Source of the DNA: Chryseotalea sp. WA131a
Lineage (GTDB): Bacteria > Bacteroidota > Bacteroidia > Cytophagales > Cyclobacteriaceae
Reading direction: 5' to 3'
DNA length: 64,000 bases
Assembly: GCA_025370075.1 (NCBI GenBank)
Contig: CP073016.1
Location: 2,480,001 to 2,544,000 of the forward strand
Every line of letters begins with the position of its first letter. Within the stretch, counting starts at the first letter, position 1. The translations under genes and the position numbers were made by a program. This document shows, piece by piece, positions 19,710 through 27,763 of the stretch. The notes beneath the pieces are model-generated. The model made no database searches and was not told the DNA's origin. It saw only the letters and a program-made list of their open reading frames with translations.

Positions 19710-19895
19710 ATGGATCACCTTCTCAATTTTTTTGACGGGCAAGATCAGTAATCTGATAACGGTAACGATGTCTTGCGTTGTGACGGCAACTTGTTTTGGA
19801 CTAATGCAAACGTGATTCCAAAAAGAGATTTTAAGAATAATGAGTTTAAAGCGTTTGCAGAAATTGTAAAAACACATCAAAGCATCAAAAATTGA
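19710..19895 (+). pseudogene. C-terminal remnant of an unidentified protein
   Basis: One plus-strand frame reads MDHLLNFFDGQDQ, a stop, then about 47 codons of ordinary-looking protein ending at a TGA (19893-19895), including DGNLFWTNANVIPKRDF and KNNEFKAFAEIVKTHQSI. The mix of aromatic and charged residues is unlike random AT-rich translation and resembles the last beta-hairpin and helix of some Bacteroidota periplasmic proteins. No start or upstream continuation is intact. I cannot name the family. Confidence 0.35.
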
Positions 19896-19959
19896 TTAAA
19901 GAACACATAAACTTGACTTTATGCGAGACCGAAGTTGTCTTGACGCCTGTACGCTGTAC

Positions 19960-20044
19960 CCGGTTCAACTAACCGGTTAAATGAAACTTTAATAGACCCA
20001 TTTTAGTTAAATAGTACGCCTCACTTTATGGTGGGGTTTTTATT
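19960..20044 (+). terminator. Two hairpins, the second a Rho-independent-type terminator
   Basis: CCGGTT-caact-AACCGG at 19960-19976, then CCTCAC-tttatg-GTGGGG at 20019-20036 (one G-T pair) followed by five T's. The second reads as a plus-strand terminator, yet the only thing upstream on that strand is the decayed remnant. Either the dead gene left its terminator or a small RNA of about 100-130 nt ends here. Confidence 0.5.
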
Positions 20045-20214
20045 TGCAGATTTTTTGCACTCCGTTGTTAAATTGTACTAAGATTCCCTAACATTGAGCT
20101 ATAAACCGAGATTGATTCTCAGTAAAAAAGTTATCAACAAATTCCATTGCATAATCTCGATAAACGTAACAATAAAATAAATCAGTATTTCGACTTCATT
20201 AATAAACAAAAACT

Positions 20215-20907
20215 ATGTCAAACAACGAATTTAGAAACTACGCGGTGCACCACCTTGGCATGAGCGGCAATGCTTTAGACAGTTACACAAAATTTATCAA
20301 CACAAATGCCTACACCGTTACGGGTATGACACCCAACGTGGTGGAGGAGCGCCAGATGAGGGCCACTGTGATTGACGTATTTTCTCGGCTGATGGCCGAT
20401 CGCATTATTTTCTTTGGCACTGCTGTGGATGATTATGTTGCCAACGTAATTACCGCACAATTGCTTTTCTTAGAATCATCTGACCCCAAAAAAGATGTGA
20501 TTATGTACATCAACAGTCCGGGCGGTTCGGTACATGCGGGTTTGGGCATTTATGATACCATGCAATACATCAACCCCGATGTGGCCACTATCTGCACAGG
20601 CTTGGCTGCTTCCATGGGTGCGGTATTGTTGGCAGCGGGTACCGCCAAAAAGCGTTCTGGCTTACCCCATGCGCGTGTCATGATTCATCAACCATCGGCT
20701 GGTATGCAGGGTACCTCTTCCGACATGGAAATTTCGATGCGCCAAACACTTGAGTTGAAAAAAGATTTGTACAACATTCTCTCTAAGCACAGTGGCCAAA
20801 CGTATGAGAAAATAGAAAAAGACAGCGACCGCGACTATTGGATGCGCGCTGCTGAGGCGAAGGAATACGGTTTGATTGATGAGGTGTTGGAGAAGCGGAA
20901 GAAATAA
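20215..20907 (+). CDS. clpP: ATP-dependent Clp protease proteolytic subunit
   Basis: Serine peptidase that forms the tetradecameric chamber of ClpXP/ClpAP for regulated cytoplasmic proteolysis. 230 residues, with a catalytic Ser at 133 in AASMGAVLLAAG and His at 158 in MIHQPSAG; DRIIFFGTAVDD and YINSPGGSV are typical. About 30 residues precede the mature-like part, longer than in E. coli, as is common in this phylum. It is followed 111 bases later by clpX on the same strand, the usual partner order. Confidence 0.97.
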   Translation: MSNNEFRNYAVHHLGMSGNALDSYTKFINTNAYTVTGMTPNVVEERQMRATVIDVFSRLMADRIIFFGTAVDDYVANVITAQLLFLESSDPKKDVIMYINSPGGSVHAGLGIYDTMQYINPDVATICTGLAASMGAVLLAAGTAKKRSGLPHARVMIHQPSAGMQGTSSDMEISMRQTLELKKDLYNILSKHSGQTYEKIEKDSDRDYWMRAAEAKEYGLIDEVLEKRKK

Positions 20908-21018
20908 TTCGATGATTCGGTAATGTGCTAATTTCGCTAATAGTTAATATCTTTACCGTTTGGGTGAAAGAGTGCATTACCGAATTAAACAATTTTCCAA
21001 ATCAACAAATTAACCAAA

Positions 21019-22254
21019 ATGGCAGACGTTACTTGTTCCTTTTGCGGTAGAAGCAAAAAAGATGTCGACCTGATGATTTCGGGCATACACGCCCACATCT
21101 GCGACAAATGCGTTACGCAAGCCAATCAAATTTTATTGGAAGAAAAAAAGAACAAGGTAGAGTCCGGTAACCTGCCCAATTTTAAATTGATAAAGCCACG
21201 CGAAATCAAAAAGTTTTTGGACGAATACGTCATCGGGCAAGACGAAGCCAAGCGCGTAATGTCAGTGGCCGTTTATAATCACTACAAACGATTAACCCAG
21301 CGCAAACTTGATACGGATGTAACGATTGAAAAATCAAACATCATTATGGTGGGCGAAACGGGAACGGGTAAAACCTACTTGGCTAGAACCCTTGCCAAAA
21401 TTTTACAAGTGCCTTTTTGCATTGCCGATGCAACGGTATTGACAGAAGCTGGCTATGTAGGGGAAGATGTGGAAAGCATTCTTACTCGCCTGTTGCAAGC
21501 CGCAGATTATAACACCGAAGCGGCTGAGCGCGGCATTGTGTACATTGATGAGATTGATAAAATCGCACGCAAATCAGATAATCCTTCTATCACCCGCGAT
21601 GTAAGTGGTGAGGGCGTGCAACAAGCGTTGCTAAAATTATTAGAAGGAACCGCAGTGAATGTGCCTCCACAAGGCGGCCGCAAGCACCCCGACCAAAAAA
21701 TGATTACTGTTAATACGGAGAACATTTTGTTTGTTTGTGGAGGTGCCTTCGAAGGGATTTCAAAAGTAATTGGCCGCAGGTTAAATACTCGGCCACTTGG
21801 ATTTGCGGCAAGTGTGGATACCGGTTCGCCAGCAGATTTTGATAAAGACAATTTACTACAGTTCGTATCAGCACAAGATTTAAAGACTTTCGGATTAATC
21901 CCTGAGTTAATTGGTCGATTGCCTGTATTGTCTTTCCTTAATCCACTTGACAGTACTACCCTTCGTCAAATTTTGACGGAGCCCAAAAATGCTTTGGTAA
22001 AACAATACAAAAAATTGTTTGAGATGGAGCAGATTGACTTGGAGTTCAAAGAAGGCGCACTCGATTTTATTGTTGAAAAAGCTATTGACTTTAAATTAGG
22101 TGCGCGAGGTCTACGCTCTATCTGCGAAGCCATCATCAACGATGCCATGTTTGAATTACCTTCCGATAAAACAACCGACCGGTTAGTAATCAATCGTGCT
22201 TACGCAGAAGAGAAATTTAACAAGTCGCATTACAGTAAGTTGAAAGTAGCTTAA
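21019..22254 (+). CDS. clpX: ATP-dependent Clp protease ATP-binding subunit ClpX
   Basis: AAA+ unfoldase that recognises substrates and threads them into ClpP. 411 residues: N-terminal four-Cys zinc domain (CSFCGRSKK ... HICDKCV), Walker A GETGTGKTYLA, Walker B VYIDEIDKI, sensor and arginine-finger region with IPELIGRLPV, and the ClpP-binding loop (IGF-type in most species) lies in the expected stretch around residue 270, where here the visible sequence is RPLGFAASV. The LGF form differs from I-G-F but keeps the hydrophobic-Gly-Phe pattern. Ends 81 bases before the converging lpxB. Confidence 0.97.
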   Translation: MADVTCSFCGRSKKDVDLMISGIHAHICDKCVTQANQILLEEKKNKVESGNLPNFKLIKPREIKKFLDEYVIGQDEAKRVMSVAVYNHYKRLTQRKLDTDVTIEKSNIIMVGETGTGKTYLARTLAKILQVPFCIADATVLTEAGYVGEDVESILTRLLQAADYNTEAAERGIVYIDEIDKIARKSDNPSITRDVSGEGVQQALLKLLEGTAVNVPPQGGRKHPDQKMITVNTENILFVCGGAFEGISKVIGRRLNTRPLGFAASVDTGSPADFDKDNLLQFVSAQDLKTFGLIPELIGRLPVLSFLNPLDSTTLRQILTEPKNALVKQYKKLFEMEQIDLEFKEGALDFIVEKAIDFKLGARGLRSICEAIINDAMFELPSDKTTDRLVINRAYAEEKFNKSHYSKLKVA

Positions 22255-22258
22255 TTAA

Positions 22259-22290
22259 GAAGTAGGCAGGAAGCAGTCGGCAGTTGGCAA
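22259..22290. repeat. Intergenic GTAGGCAG-type repeat, copy 1
   Basis: Between convergent clpX and lpxB: AGTAGGCAGGAAGCAGTC followed by GGCAGTTGGCAATA. The same motif family recurs at 35999-36060, 36139-36165 and 43103-43132, always between genes. Confidence 0.6.
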
Positions 22291-22335
22291 TAAATCGAGT
22301 AAAAATAACTGGCTATTGCTCGTTCAAAACAGAGT

Positions 22336-23454
22336 TCAATTTTTTTGTTGATTTAGGAATTCAACCATAGACTTGGCTGTGTTGGCTGATGCGGAACCCG
22401 TGTCCAGCGCTTTATAAATTTCGCCATACCCAGCCATTACCTGTTTTCGTTTTTCAGTTTCTTCAGCAAGCTGCAACAGTTCATTTTGAACGAATACTGG
22501 CGAAGCCTCGTCTTGTATCAACTCTTTAACCACTTCCCGGTTGGCAATCAGATTTACCAATGAGATAAATTTCACTTGTACAATTCGTTTGGCAATGGAA
22601 TATTCAAGTCCACCGGCTTTGTACACCACCACTTGGGGTACTTTTAACAAGGCAGTTTCTAATGTAGCAGTGCCAGACGTAACAATGGCAGCTCGCGCGT
22701 GCTTCAATAAATCGTAGGTTTGATTGTAAACGAATTTTACTGAATTCAACTCTTTCAATGGTTGATAAAGTTCTGACGGCAAATTGTCTACTGCGGCCAC
22801 CACAAATTGATAGTTTGGATTTTGCTTCACCACTTCGGCCATCAACGGCACGATTCGCTTTAATTCCAATGTTCTACTACCCGGTAAAAGTGCAATTATT
22901 TTTTTATCGAGGGATAGTTGATGCTCAGAAAGAAAGTTATGGCTAGGCGTGAAGGATTTGATGGCATCTAACACTGGGTTGCCTACATACTCCACCTGAA
23001 AATTATATTGTTTGTAAAACTCTTTTTCGAAAGGAAGAATCACAAACATTTTATCAACCGATGCCTTTAAACTTTTTGCACGGTCTCTGCGCCAGGCCCA
23101 CACTTTAGGCGGAATGTAATAAAGCACCTTGATTCCATTTTTCTTTCCAAACTTGGCAATCCTTCGGTTAAAACCACCATAGTCAATCAATATCAACGCA
23201 TCAGGTTTGTATACTAAAATATCGGCCTCGCACTGTTTCATATAGCGGGCAATCTTAAAAAAATTGGTTACCGCTTCAAAGCCCATGAATGCCAATTCGC
23301 GATAATGCACAAACAAGTTCACACCAACGCTTTGCATTTCATCTCCACCTAATCCACGAAAGCTGGCTTGCTTATCAAGTTTTTTCAACTCTTTGATGAG
23401 GTTGCTTCCATGCAAATCTCCCGAACGCTCTCCGGCAATGATGTAGTATTTCAA
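22336..23454 (-). CDS. lpxB: Lipid-A-disaccharide synthase
   Basis: GT19 enzyme that joins UDP-2,3-diacylglucosamine and lipid X to make the lipid A disaccharide at the inner face of the inner membrane. 372 residues, normal length. Characteristic blocks: YYIIAGERSGDLHGSNLIKE, FRGLGGDEMQSVGVNLF, YYIPPKVWAWRRDRAKSL, LLPGSRTLELKRIVPLM, and AIVTSGTATLETALLKVPQV. It shows that the cell makes lipid A, in line with HldD and GmhA here. The queD-like gene lies 26 bases upstream on the same strand. Confidence 0.96.
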   Translation of the reverse strand: MKYYIIAGERSGDLHGSNLIKELKKLDKQASFRGLGGDEMQSVGVNLFVHYRELAFMGFEAVTNFFKIARYMKQCEADILVYKPDALILIDYGGFNRRIAKFGKKNGIKVLYYIPPKVWAWRRDRAKSLKASVDKMFVILPFEKEFYKQYNFQVEYVGNPVLDAIKSFTPSHNFLSEHQLSLDKKIIALLPGSRTLELKRIVPLMAEVVKQNPNYQFVVAAVDNLPSELYQPLKELNSVKFVYNQTYDLLKHARAAIVTSGTATLETALLKVPQVVVYKAGGLEYSIAKRIVQVKFISLVNLIANREVVKELIQDEASPVFVQNELLQLAEETEKRKQVMAGYGEIYKALDTGSASANTAKSMVEFLNQQKN

Positions 23455-23480
23455 TTCAGTTTTTTTTGATTTGCTTTCAA

Positions 23481-23900
23481 TTATTCACCAAAATACTCCA
23501 CATAATTACGTGGCGTTTCGTATAGTTTGATGGAATGAAGTTTCCCAAACTTGCTAATAGTAGAAATTTCGGGTTGAAGTATTCTCCAGATTTCCATGGC
23601 CAGGTTTTCGGTACTGGCCATTTTGTCTATCATGAAATCCACATCGAGGTTTAAATTCTTGTGATCCAACTTTTTTGTTACCTCGCTGCGGATTAAGTCG
23701 CTTAGTTTTTTAAGGTCAATGACAAAACCTGTCTCGGGGTCTGGGGTTCCCTTTATGGTTACAATCAGATCATAATTATGGCCATGCCAATTTTCGTTGG
23801 CACATGGCCCAAAGACTTCTACATTTTTCTCCTTCGACCAACTGGCATTGTACAGTTTATGCGCAGCGTTAAAGTGCTCTTGGCGGCTTACGTAAATCAT
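23481..23900 (-). CDS. 6-pyruvoyl-tetrahydropterin synthase / QueD family
   Basis: 139 residues from the ATG at 23900 (MIYVSRQEHFNAAHKLYN), which gives the normal family start; 12 extra upstream codons look non-coding. Zinc-binding His are visible in FNAAHKL and in ENWHGHNYDLIVTIKG, and DKMASTENLAMEIW carries conserved catalytic-site residues. It converts 7,8-dihydroneopterin triphosphate to 6-carboxy-tetrahydropterin (queuosine route) or to pyruvoyl-tetrahydropterin; these cannot be separated by eye. No other queuosine genes are nearby. Likely co-transcribed with lpxB. Confidence 0.9.
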   Translation of the reverse strand: MIYVSRQEHFNAAHKLYNASWSKEKNVEVFGPCANENWHGHNYDLIVTIKGTPDPETGFVIDLKKLSDLIRSEVTKKLDHKNLNLDVDFMIDKMASTENLAMEIWRILQPEISTISKFGKLHSIKLYETPRNYVEYFGE

Positions 23901-23976
23901 ATGATGAGCAAATATACCGCTTCTTACTAAAATCAATTAATTATGGTTTTATCTTAAATTGCCAAAAAATAGATCT

Positions 23977-24936
23977 ATGATTATTGTCACCGGAGCGGCT
24001 GGCTTTATTGGCAGCTATTTGATTAAAAGACTAAACGAAGATAACTTCAATGCCATTATCGCTGTCGACCTATTCGATAATGTAGAGAAGAATAAAAACC
24101 TTGTAGGCCTAAAAATTCAAGAGCGGGTCAACCGTGATGAATTTTTATCATGGCTAGATCAAAACAATGAACTGGTAGAGTTTGTCTTTCACATCGGTGC
24201 TAGAACAGATACTACTGAATTTGACAGCGCATTGTTAAATCGGCTAAATACTCAATACACAAAAGATTTGTGGCAAAAATGCTGCCGCTATCAGTTGCCA
24301 TTGGTTTACGCCTCTTCGGCTGCCACCTACGGGCTTGGCGAAATGGGTTATGATGACGATGAATCAAAAATCGAATTGCTCAAGCCATTGAACCCCTACG
24401 GGCAATCAAAACAAGACTTTGATGTGTGGGCATTAAAACAAAAAGAGAAACCGTTCTTTTGGGCGGGGCTTAAGTTTTTTAACGTGTATGGTCCTAACGA
24501 GTATCACAAAGGCAGAATGGCTTCTGTGGTCTGGCATGCCTACAACCAAATTTTGAAAACCGGTAAGATGAAGCTTTTCCGTTCGCACAACCCAGCTTAT
24601 AAAGATGGAGAACAGATGCGTGATTTTATTTTTGTGAAAGATGTAGCTGAGGTATGTCTGTTTTTGATGCACCATCGAAAAAATTCAGGCATTTACAACT
24701 TAGGGTCCGGCAGATCTCGAACTTTTTTGGATTTAGTGAAGGCGGTATTTGCATCCGTGGGGAAGCCTGAGCAGATTGAGTTTATTGATACTCCAGTGGA
24801 CATACGCAACAAGTATCAATACTTCACCGAAGCGAATATGGGTAAGCTAAAAGGTATTGGGTATGATAAAAAGTTTTATGAGTTGGAGGAGGGAGTAAAG
24901 GAGTATGTTCAAAAACATGTTGTGGGTTTGAACTGA
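23977..24936 (+). CDS. hldD: ADP-L-glycero-D-manno-heptose-6-epimerase
   Basis: Last step of ADP-heptose synthesis for the lipopolysaccharide core: C6'' epimerisation using bound NADP. 319 residues from the ATG at 23977 (MIIVTGAAGFIGSYLIKRLN), matching E. coli HldD almost residue for residue at the start. YASSAATYG, NPYGQSKQDFD (Y-x3-K-type active site), FFNVYGPNEYHKGRMASV and the final YFTEANMGKL are diagnostic. A TTG 18 bases upstream is an unlikely start. GmhA at 42443 supplies an earlier step of the same pathway, and the HldE kinase is not in the window. Confidence 0.94.
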   Translation: MIIVTGAAGFIGSYLIKRLNEDNFNAIIAVDLFDNVEKNKNLVGLKIQERVNRDEFLSWLDQNNELVEFVFHIGARTDTTEFDSALLNRLNTQYTKDLWQKCCRYQLPLVYASSAATYGLGEMGYDDDESKIELLKPLNPYGQSKQDFDVWALKQKEKPFFWAGLKFFNVYGPNEYHKGRMASVVWHAYNQILKTGKMKLFRSHNPAYKDGEQMRDFIFVKDVAEVCLFLMHHRKNSGIYNLGSGRSRTFLDLVKAVFASVGKPEQIEFIDTPVDIRNKYQYFTEANMGKLKGIGYDKKFYELEEGVKEYVQKHVVGLN

Positions 24937-25005
24937 TCCGATTTCAAAAAAACAGGCTAGCTTTAAGTGGGGGTAGGAGTGGTCAAGTTCTGAAATAGAT
25001 CCATT

Positions 25006-26256
25006 CTAATTTTCAACACTCTCGTCACCTTCTCGGTAGTCAACGTAATAGATAATAAGGTTGCACATTTCATCTATCGTGTTCCAGCCGTAGGTTACAT
25101 CTTTTGGAGGGTGATTTGGATTGGTTTTATTTTTCGAGGTGTTATCGTAATTGGCTGCCACATGGATTGTTGACCCAGCTGGTATCTTGAGCAGATTTTT
25201 AAAAATATAGGTACTCTGCCAATTGAAATCCCAATTCTCGATTCTGATTAACGGAATAGTTTCGCCTGAAGGAGTTGAAGCCAACGCCACAAATGACTTC
25301 CCCAAAAAATGCATGTGGGGCATTACTGAAATCAATGAAATATCATTCTCTACCAAATAGTTGATATAAAAACTGGGCTCCGACTGAGCGGGAATGAAAA
25401 AAGGTTGATTGGCGATGTCGCTTTCGCGAAGCGTTAACGTTTTAACCTCTCTTTGAACAGCACTTTTAGCAAAAAACAACCGTACACTAGATTGATCATG
25501 CTGCACCTTAGACGAAGGCGAATAATGGATATTTAATACAAGATCAGTGCCTTTGTAAAGTTTTTTGCCTGTTCCGGCCGGAAAAAAGATCCCCTCATTG
25601 CCAGGAATCCATCCATACAAAAATTCGTCTGTAAGTGCAATATTTTGAAAAGACTTGATGGCCGGATCCAATTCCGACATGCCATTAATTCCCCGAATCT
25701 TTTGAGTTGAGTCGGTCATTATTCTGCTATGATGCACTTGCCTTTTGTTGCCAGGAACAAAGTCTATCCCTGACAAATAAACATCGCTTGGCAGGTTTGT
25801 CGGAATGGAAAAAAACCTGAACTCCTCAACTGAAGTACTTGGTATCGTAAAAGTCGTGTTCATCGAAAGGGTCAAGTCTGGACGCAGGCGCACGTCAATT
25901 ATCTCTTTAGTCGAGCGAGATTTTTTGTTTTTCCCCTTTGGCATTCCTGAGGCCACCCACTGTTGTATCAGGTCAATCTCCTCCTGTTTTAAAAATCGTT
26001 GGTTCTTATAAGACTGAAAGTTCAAATCAGCTTTCCAAGGAGGCATGTATCTAATCTTAGTAACATGGCCAATAAATTTACCTCTCCTTGAAACGTCTTC
26101 ATAAGAGCCTAGGCTAAATGGCCCCATCCCACCTGGTCGATGACACGGAATGCAATTATTGTTAATTATCGGCTCTACGTGCTCAAAATAGGTCGGTGCT
26201 TGTGAATACAAAGCGAGGCTTTGATGAAGTGTAAGGATGATTAGCCACTTTCTCAT
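25006..26256 (-). CDS. Cytochrome c / copper type II monooxygenase-like fusion
   Basis: 416 residues, exported (signal peptide ends near YSQA, residue 20). A c-type haem site C35-IPC38-H39 sits in a P-x-G-rich cytochrome domain. The remaining 280 residues follow the fold of peptidylglycine alpha-hydroxylating monooxygenase. All likely copper ligands appear in order: H175-H176 (VHHSR), H244 (NIHYSP), H314 and H316 (PHMHFLGK), and M397 in DEMCNL, a near-exact match to the eukaryotic Met motif. Spacings (68, 70 and 81) are close to the animal enzyme. So both copper sites look intact. Substrate unknown. It follows the redoxin gene by 30 bases. Confidence 0.82.
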   Translation of the reverse strand: MRKWLIILTLHQSLALYSQAPTYFEHVEPIINNNCIPCHRPGGMGPFSLGSYEDVSRRGKFIGHVTKIRYMPPWKADLNFQSYKNQRFLKQEEIDLIQQWVASGMPKGKNKKSRSTKEIIDVRLRPDLTLSMNTTFTIPSTSVEEFRFFSIPTNLPSDVYLSGIDFVPGNKRQVHHSRIMTDSTQKIRGINGMSELDPAIKSFQNIALTDEFLYGWIPGNEGIFFPAGTGKKLYKGTDLVLNIHYSPSSKVQHDQSSVRLFFAKSAVQREVKTLTLRESDIANQPFFIPAQSEPSFYINYLVENDISLISVMPHMHFLGKSFVALASTPSGETIPLIRIENWDFNWQSTYIFKNLLKIPAGSTIHVAANYDNTSKNKTNPNHPPKDVTYGWNTIDEMCNLIIYYVDYREGDESVEN

Positions 26257-26286
26257 AAATCGGAATGTTTTCTACACATCATCAAA

Positions 26287-26808
26287 TTATTGAATAGGGC
26301 ATCCGATAGGGGGTGTCCTTTTTACTTCCGGCTCCTTATTCTTCAAAATGGATTCAAGTGCGTTTACCAAATAGTCTTCTGTTGTTTGTTGTCTATACTT
26401 TCCTAATTCGTAAAACCAATTATCAATAGCGCCACTGTATACAATCTTGCCATTCTTTTGAACAAAAACTTCGGGCGTTACTGTCGCTCCAAAATAATCT
26501 GTAAGGGCTGGTTTACTTTTATCCGCAGCTAATGTGAAAAGTGTCCGATATTCTTTCGCGAATCTCTTCAAGTCTCTTTTCTTGACTTTTCCAGGAACAA
26601 TAAAAGTCCAATCTATTCCAGATTGGCTGTAGGTCTCAAAAATAGCGTTTAACTTGGTAATATATTTCTGAGATATCGGACAATCTAAGCTCAAAAAGAC
26701 AGTAACAGTAACGATTTCCGTTTTAGAATTTCGACTTACTCCACTTTGTGAAAGGGAGTTTGGTGTAAACGCCAAGAATGCAGCAAAAGTTAACAAAAGA
26801 CGCACCAT
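26287..26808 (-). CDS. Exported redoxin (thioredoxin-fold) protein
   Basis: 173 residues from the ATG at 26808, which starts a clear signal peptide (MVRLLLTFAAFLAFTPNSLS); ten extra upstream codons spoil it. Thioredoxin-like fold with the active loop LDCPISQKY, so a single resolving-free Cys (CPIS) in place of CxxC, and a cis-Pro at VTPEVFV. A second Cys is near the end (IGCPI). Very probably co-transcribed with the cytochrome c-copper protein downstream; it might assist copper or haem-thiol handling there (inference). Preceded by a strong hairpin that separates it from the SusCD operon. Confidence 0.78.
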   Translation of the reverse strand: MVRLLLTFAAFLAFTPNSLSQSGVSRNSKTEIVTVTVFLSLDCPISQKYITKLNAIFETYSQSGIDWTFIVPGKVKKRDLKRFAKEYRTLFTLAADKSKPALTDYFGATVTPEVFVQKNGKIVYSGAIDNWFYELGKYRQQTTEDYLVNALESILKNKEPEVKRTPPIGCPIQ

Positions 26809-26873
26809 TTCTCTTCGCCCTATTGTATTCGAAAGCACAATATTAAATCTTTCAAAGGTTCTTTTTCAACAGA

Positions 26874-26901
26874 AGAGGCTGCCTAAAAAAAGGCAGCCTC
26901 T
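26874..26901 (-). terminator. Strong hairpin after the SusCD-lipoprotein operon
   Basis: Perfect 11-base-pair stem AGAGGCTGCCT / AGGCAGCCTCT around a loop of six or seven A (T on the minus strand). It lies 36 bases past the stop of the lipoprotein gene and 66 bases before the redoxin start. The tail lacks a strong T tract on the minus strand, so it may be a processing or attenuation hairpin as well as a terminator. Confidence 0.7.
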
Positions 26902-26936
26902 CCACTTGTTTTATTAATTTGAGTACTATTCTTCTA

Positions 26937-27734
26937 TTACTTCACCCTCCATTGACCAAAACAAGTCGCTCCTACTACCGAAGAGCAAACCCCTGGGCTC
27001 CAAGTACCATAAGCAGACCCATCATCAGCAATTAATCGCCAAGTTATTCTGAACACATCAGCCGCCAGTGTAACATTACCTGCAGGAAGTGTATAAGTGC
27101 GTGATTTCTTAAAGCGTGCGTTTGCATTTGAACGATCAAAAGAGTACCCGTTGCTGCTTTGAATAAAGCTATTGTAAGGATGGTTAGAGAAAATATTAAC
27201 TGCGGGTGAACTACTGCTATACTTAAAAGTGTTGTTCTTGAACACTTCATATATGTCGTTTGCCGAGATGTCTAACCTTTGGGAAACCCTGGCCTCACCT
27301 GCTGGAACTGATTTCCAGAACTTACCGGCAGGGTAAGTAGGGTTAACAGCCGGATTTGGTCCCCCATGGCGTGCCGTCTGAGGATTTCTATCTGCATCCG
27401 TATAAGTCTCATCGTATTCTAAATAAAGTTCAATAGTTGTAATTTTCACTCTATTATCAATGGATTGCCACTGCAATTGAAAATTCACCTTCTGACTAGG
27501 GGTAGCTAATAGATCATCGAAAAAAACAGCATTATTCACAGCAGTCTGATCATAGAATTGATTGTTACCAAACTCAGGCAAGAGGGTCTTATTGTCCAGC
27601 TGCGATATGAACTGTCCAAATCCATGGGCGTTCCCAAGGGGAGCAACATACGGGTTTAACTTTTCATCCTTACACCCAACGGCTATTGCCAACAGAAATA
27701 TGGCAATTAGGGATATATGTTTTATACTTTTCAT
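26937..27734 (-). CDS. Lipoprotein encoded after SusD, unknown function
   Basis: 265 residues from the ATG at 27734; nine codons upstream (from 27761) overlap the susD end and are not needed. Signal peptide with lipobox AVGC, then DEK, so a lipoprotein and probably surface-exposed. No family recognised; the mature part is beta-rich with NVTLAADVFRITWRLIADDG near the end. Its position as third gene after SusC and SusD is that of accessory surface glycan- or protein-binding lipoproteins. Spacing to SusD is 29 bases. Confidence 0.75.
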   Translation of the reverse strand: MKSIKHISLIAIFLLAIAVGCKDEKLNPYVAPLGNAHGFGQFISQLDNKTLLPEFGNNQFYDQTAVNNAVFFDDLLATPSQKVNFQLQWQSIDNRVKITTIELYLEYDETYTDADRNPQTARHGGPNPAVNPTYPAGKFWKSVPAGEARVSQRLDISANDIYEVFKNNTFKYSSSSPAVNIFSNHPYNSFIQSSNGYSFDRSNANARFKKSRTYTLPAGNVTLAADVFRITWRLIADDGSAYGTWSPGVCSSVVGATCFGQWRVK

Positions 27735-27763
27735 GTATCTATTCTTTTTAGGATTACACATTA

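Larger units (their letters stand above)
19563..20214. other. 652-base region without an intact gene
   Basis: Between the divergently placed persulfide dioxygenase gene and clpP. It contains a plus-strand coding remnant (19710-19895), two hairpins (19960-19976 and 20019-20036, the second followed by T's), and an AT-rich clpP leader (about 20100-20214). A minus-strand open frame of 75 codons (19653-19880) is present but looks like a chance frame over the remnant. No trigger factor gene, the frequent neighbour of clpP, is found here. Confidence 0.6.

Noticed and set aside
19653..19880. 75-codon minus-strand frame upstream of the persulfide dioxygenase
   Set aside because: Lies over the plus-strand remnant, has no family features and no promoter; best seen as a shadow frame.
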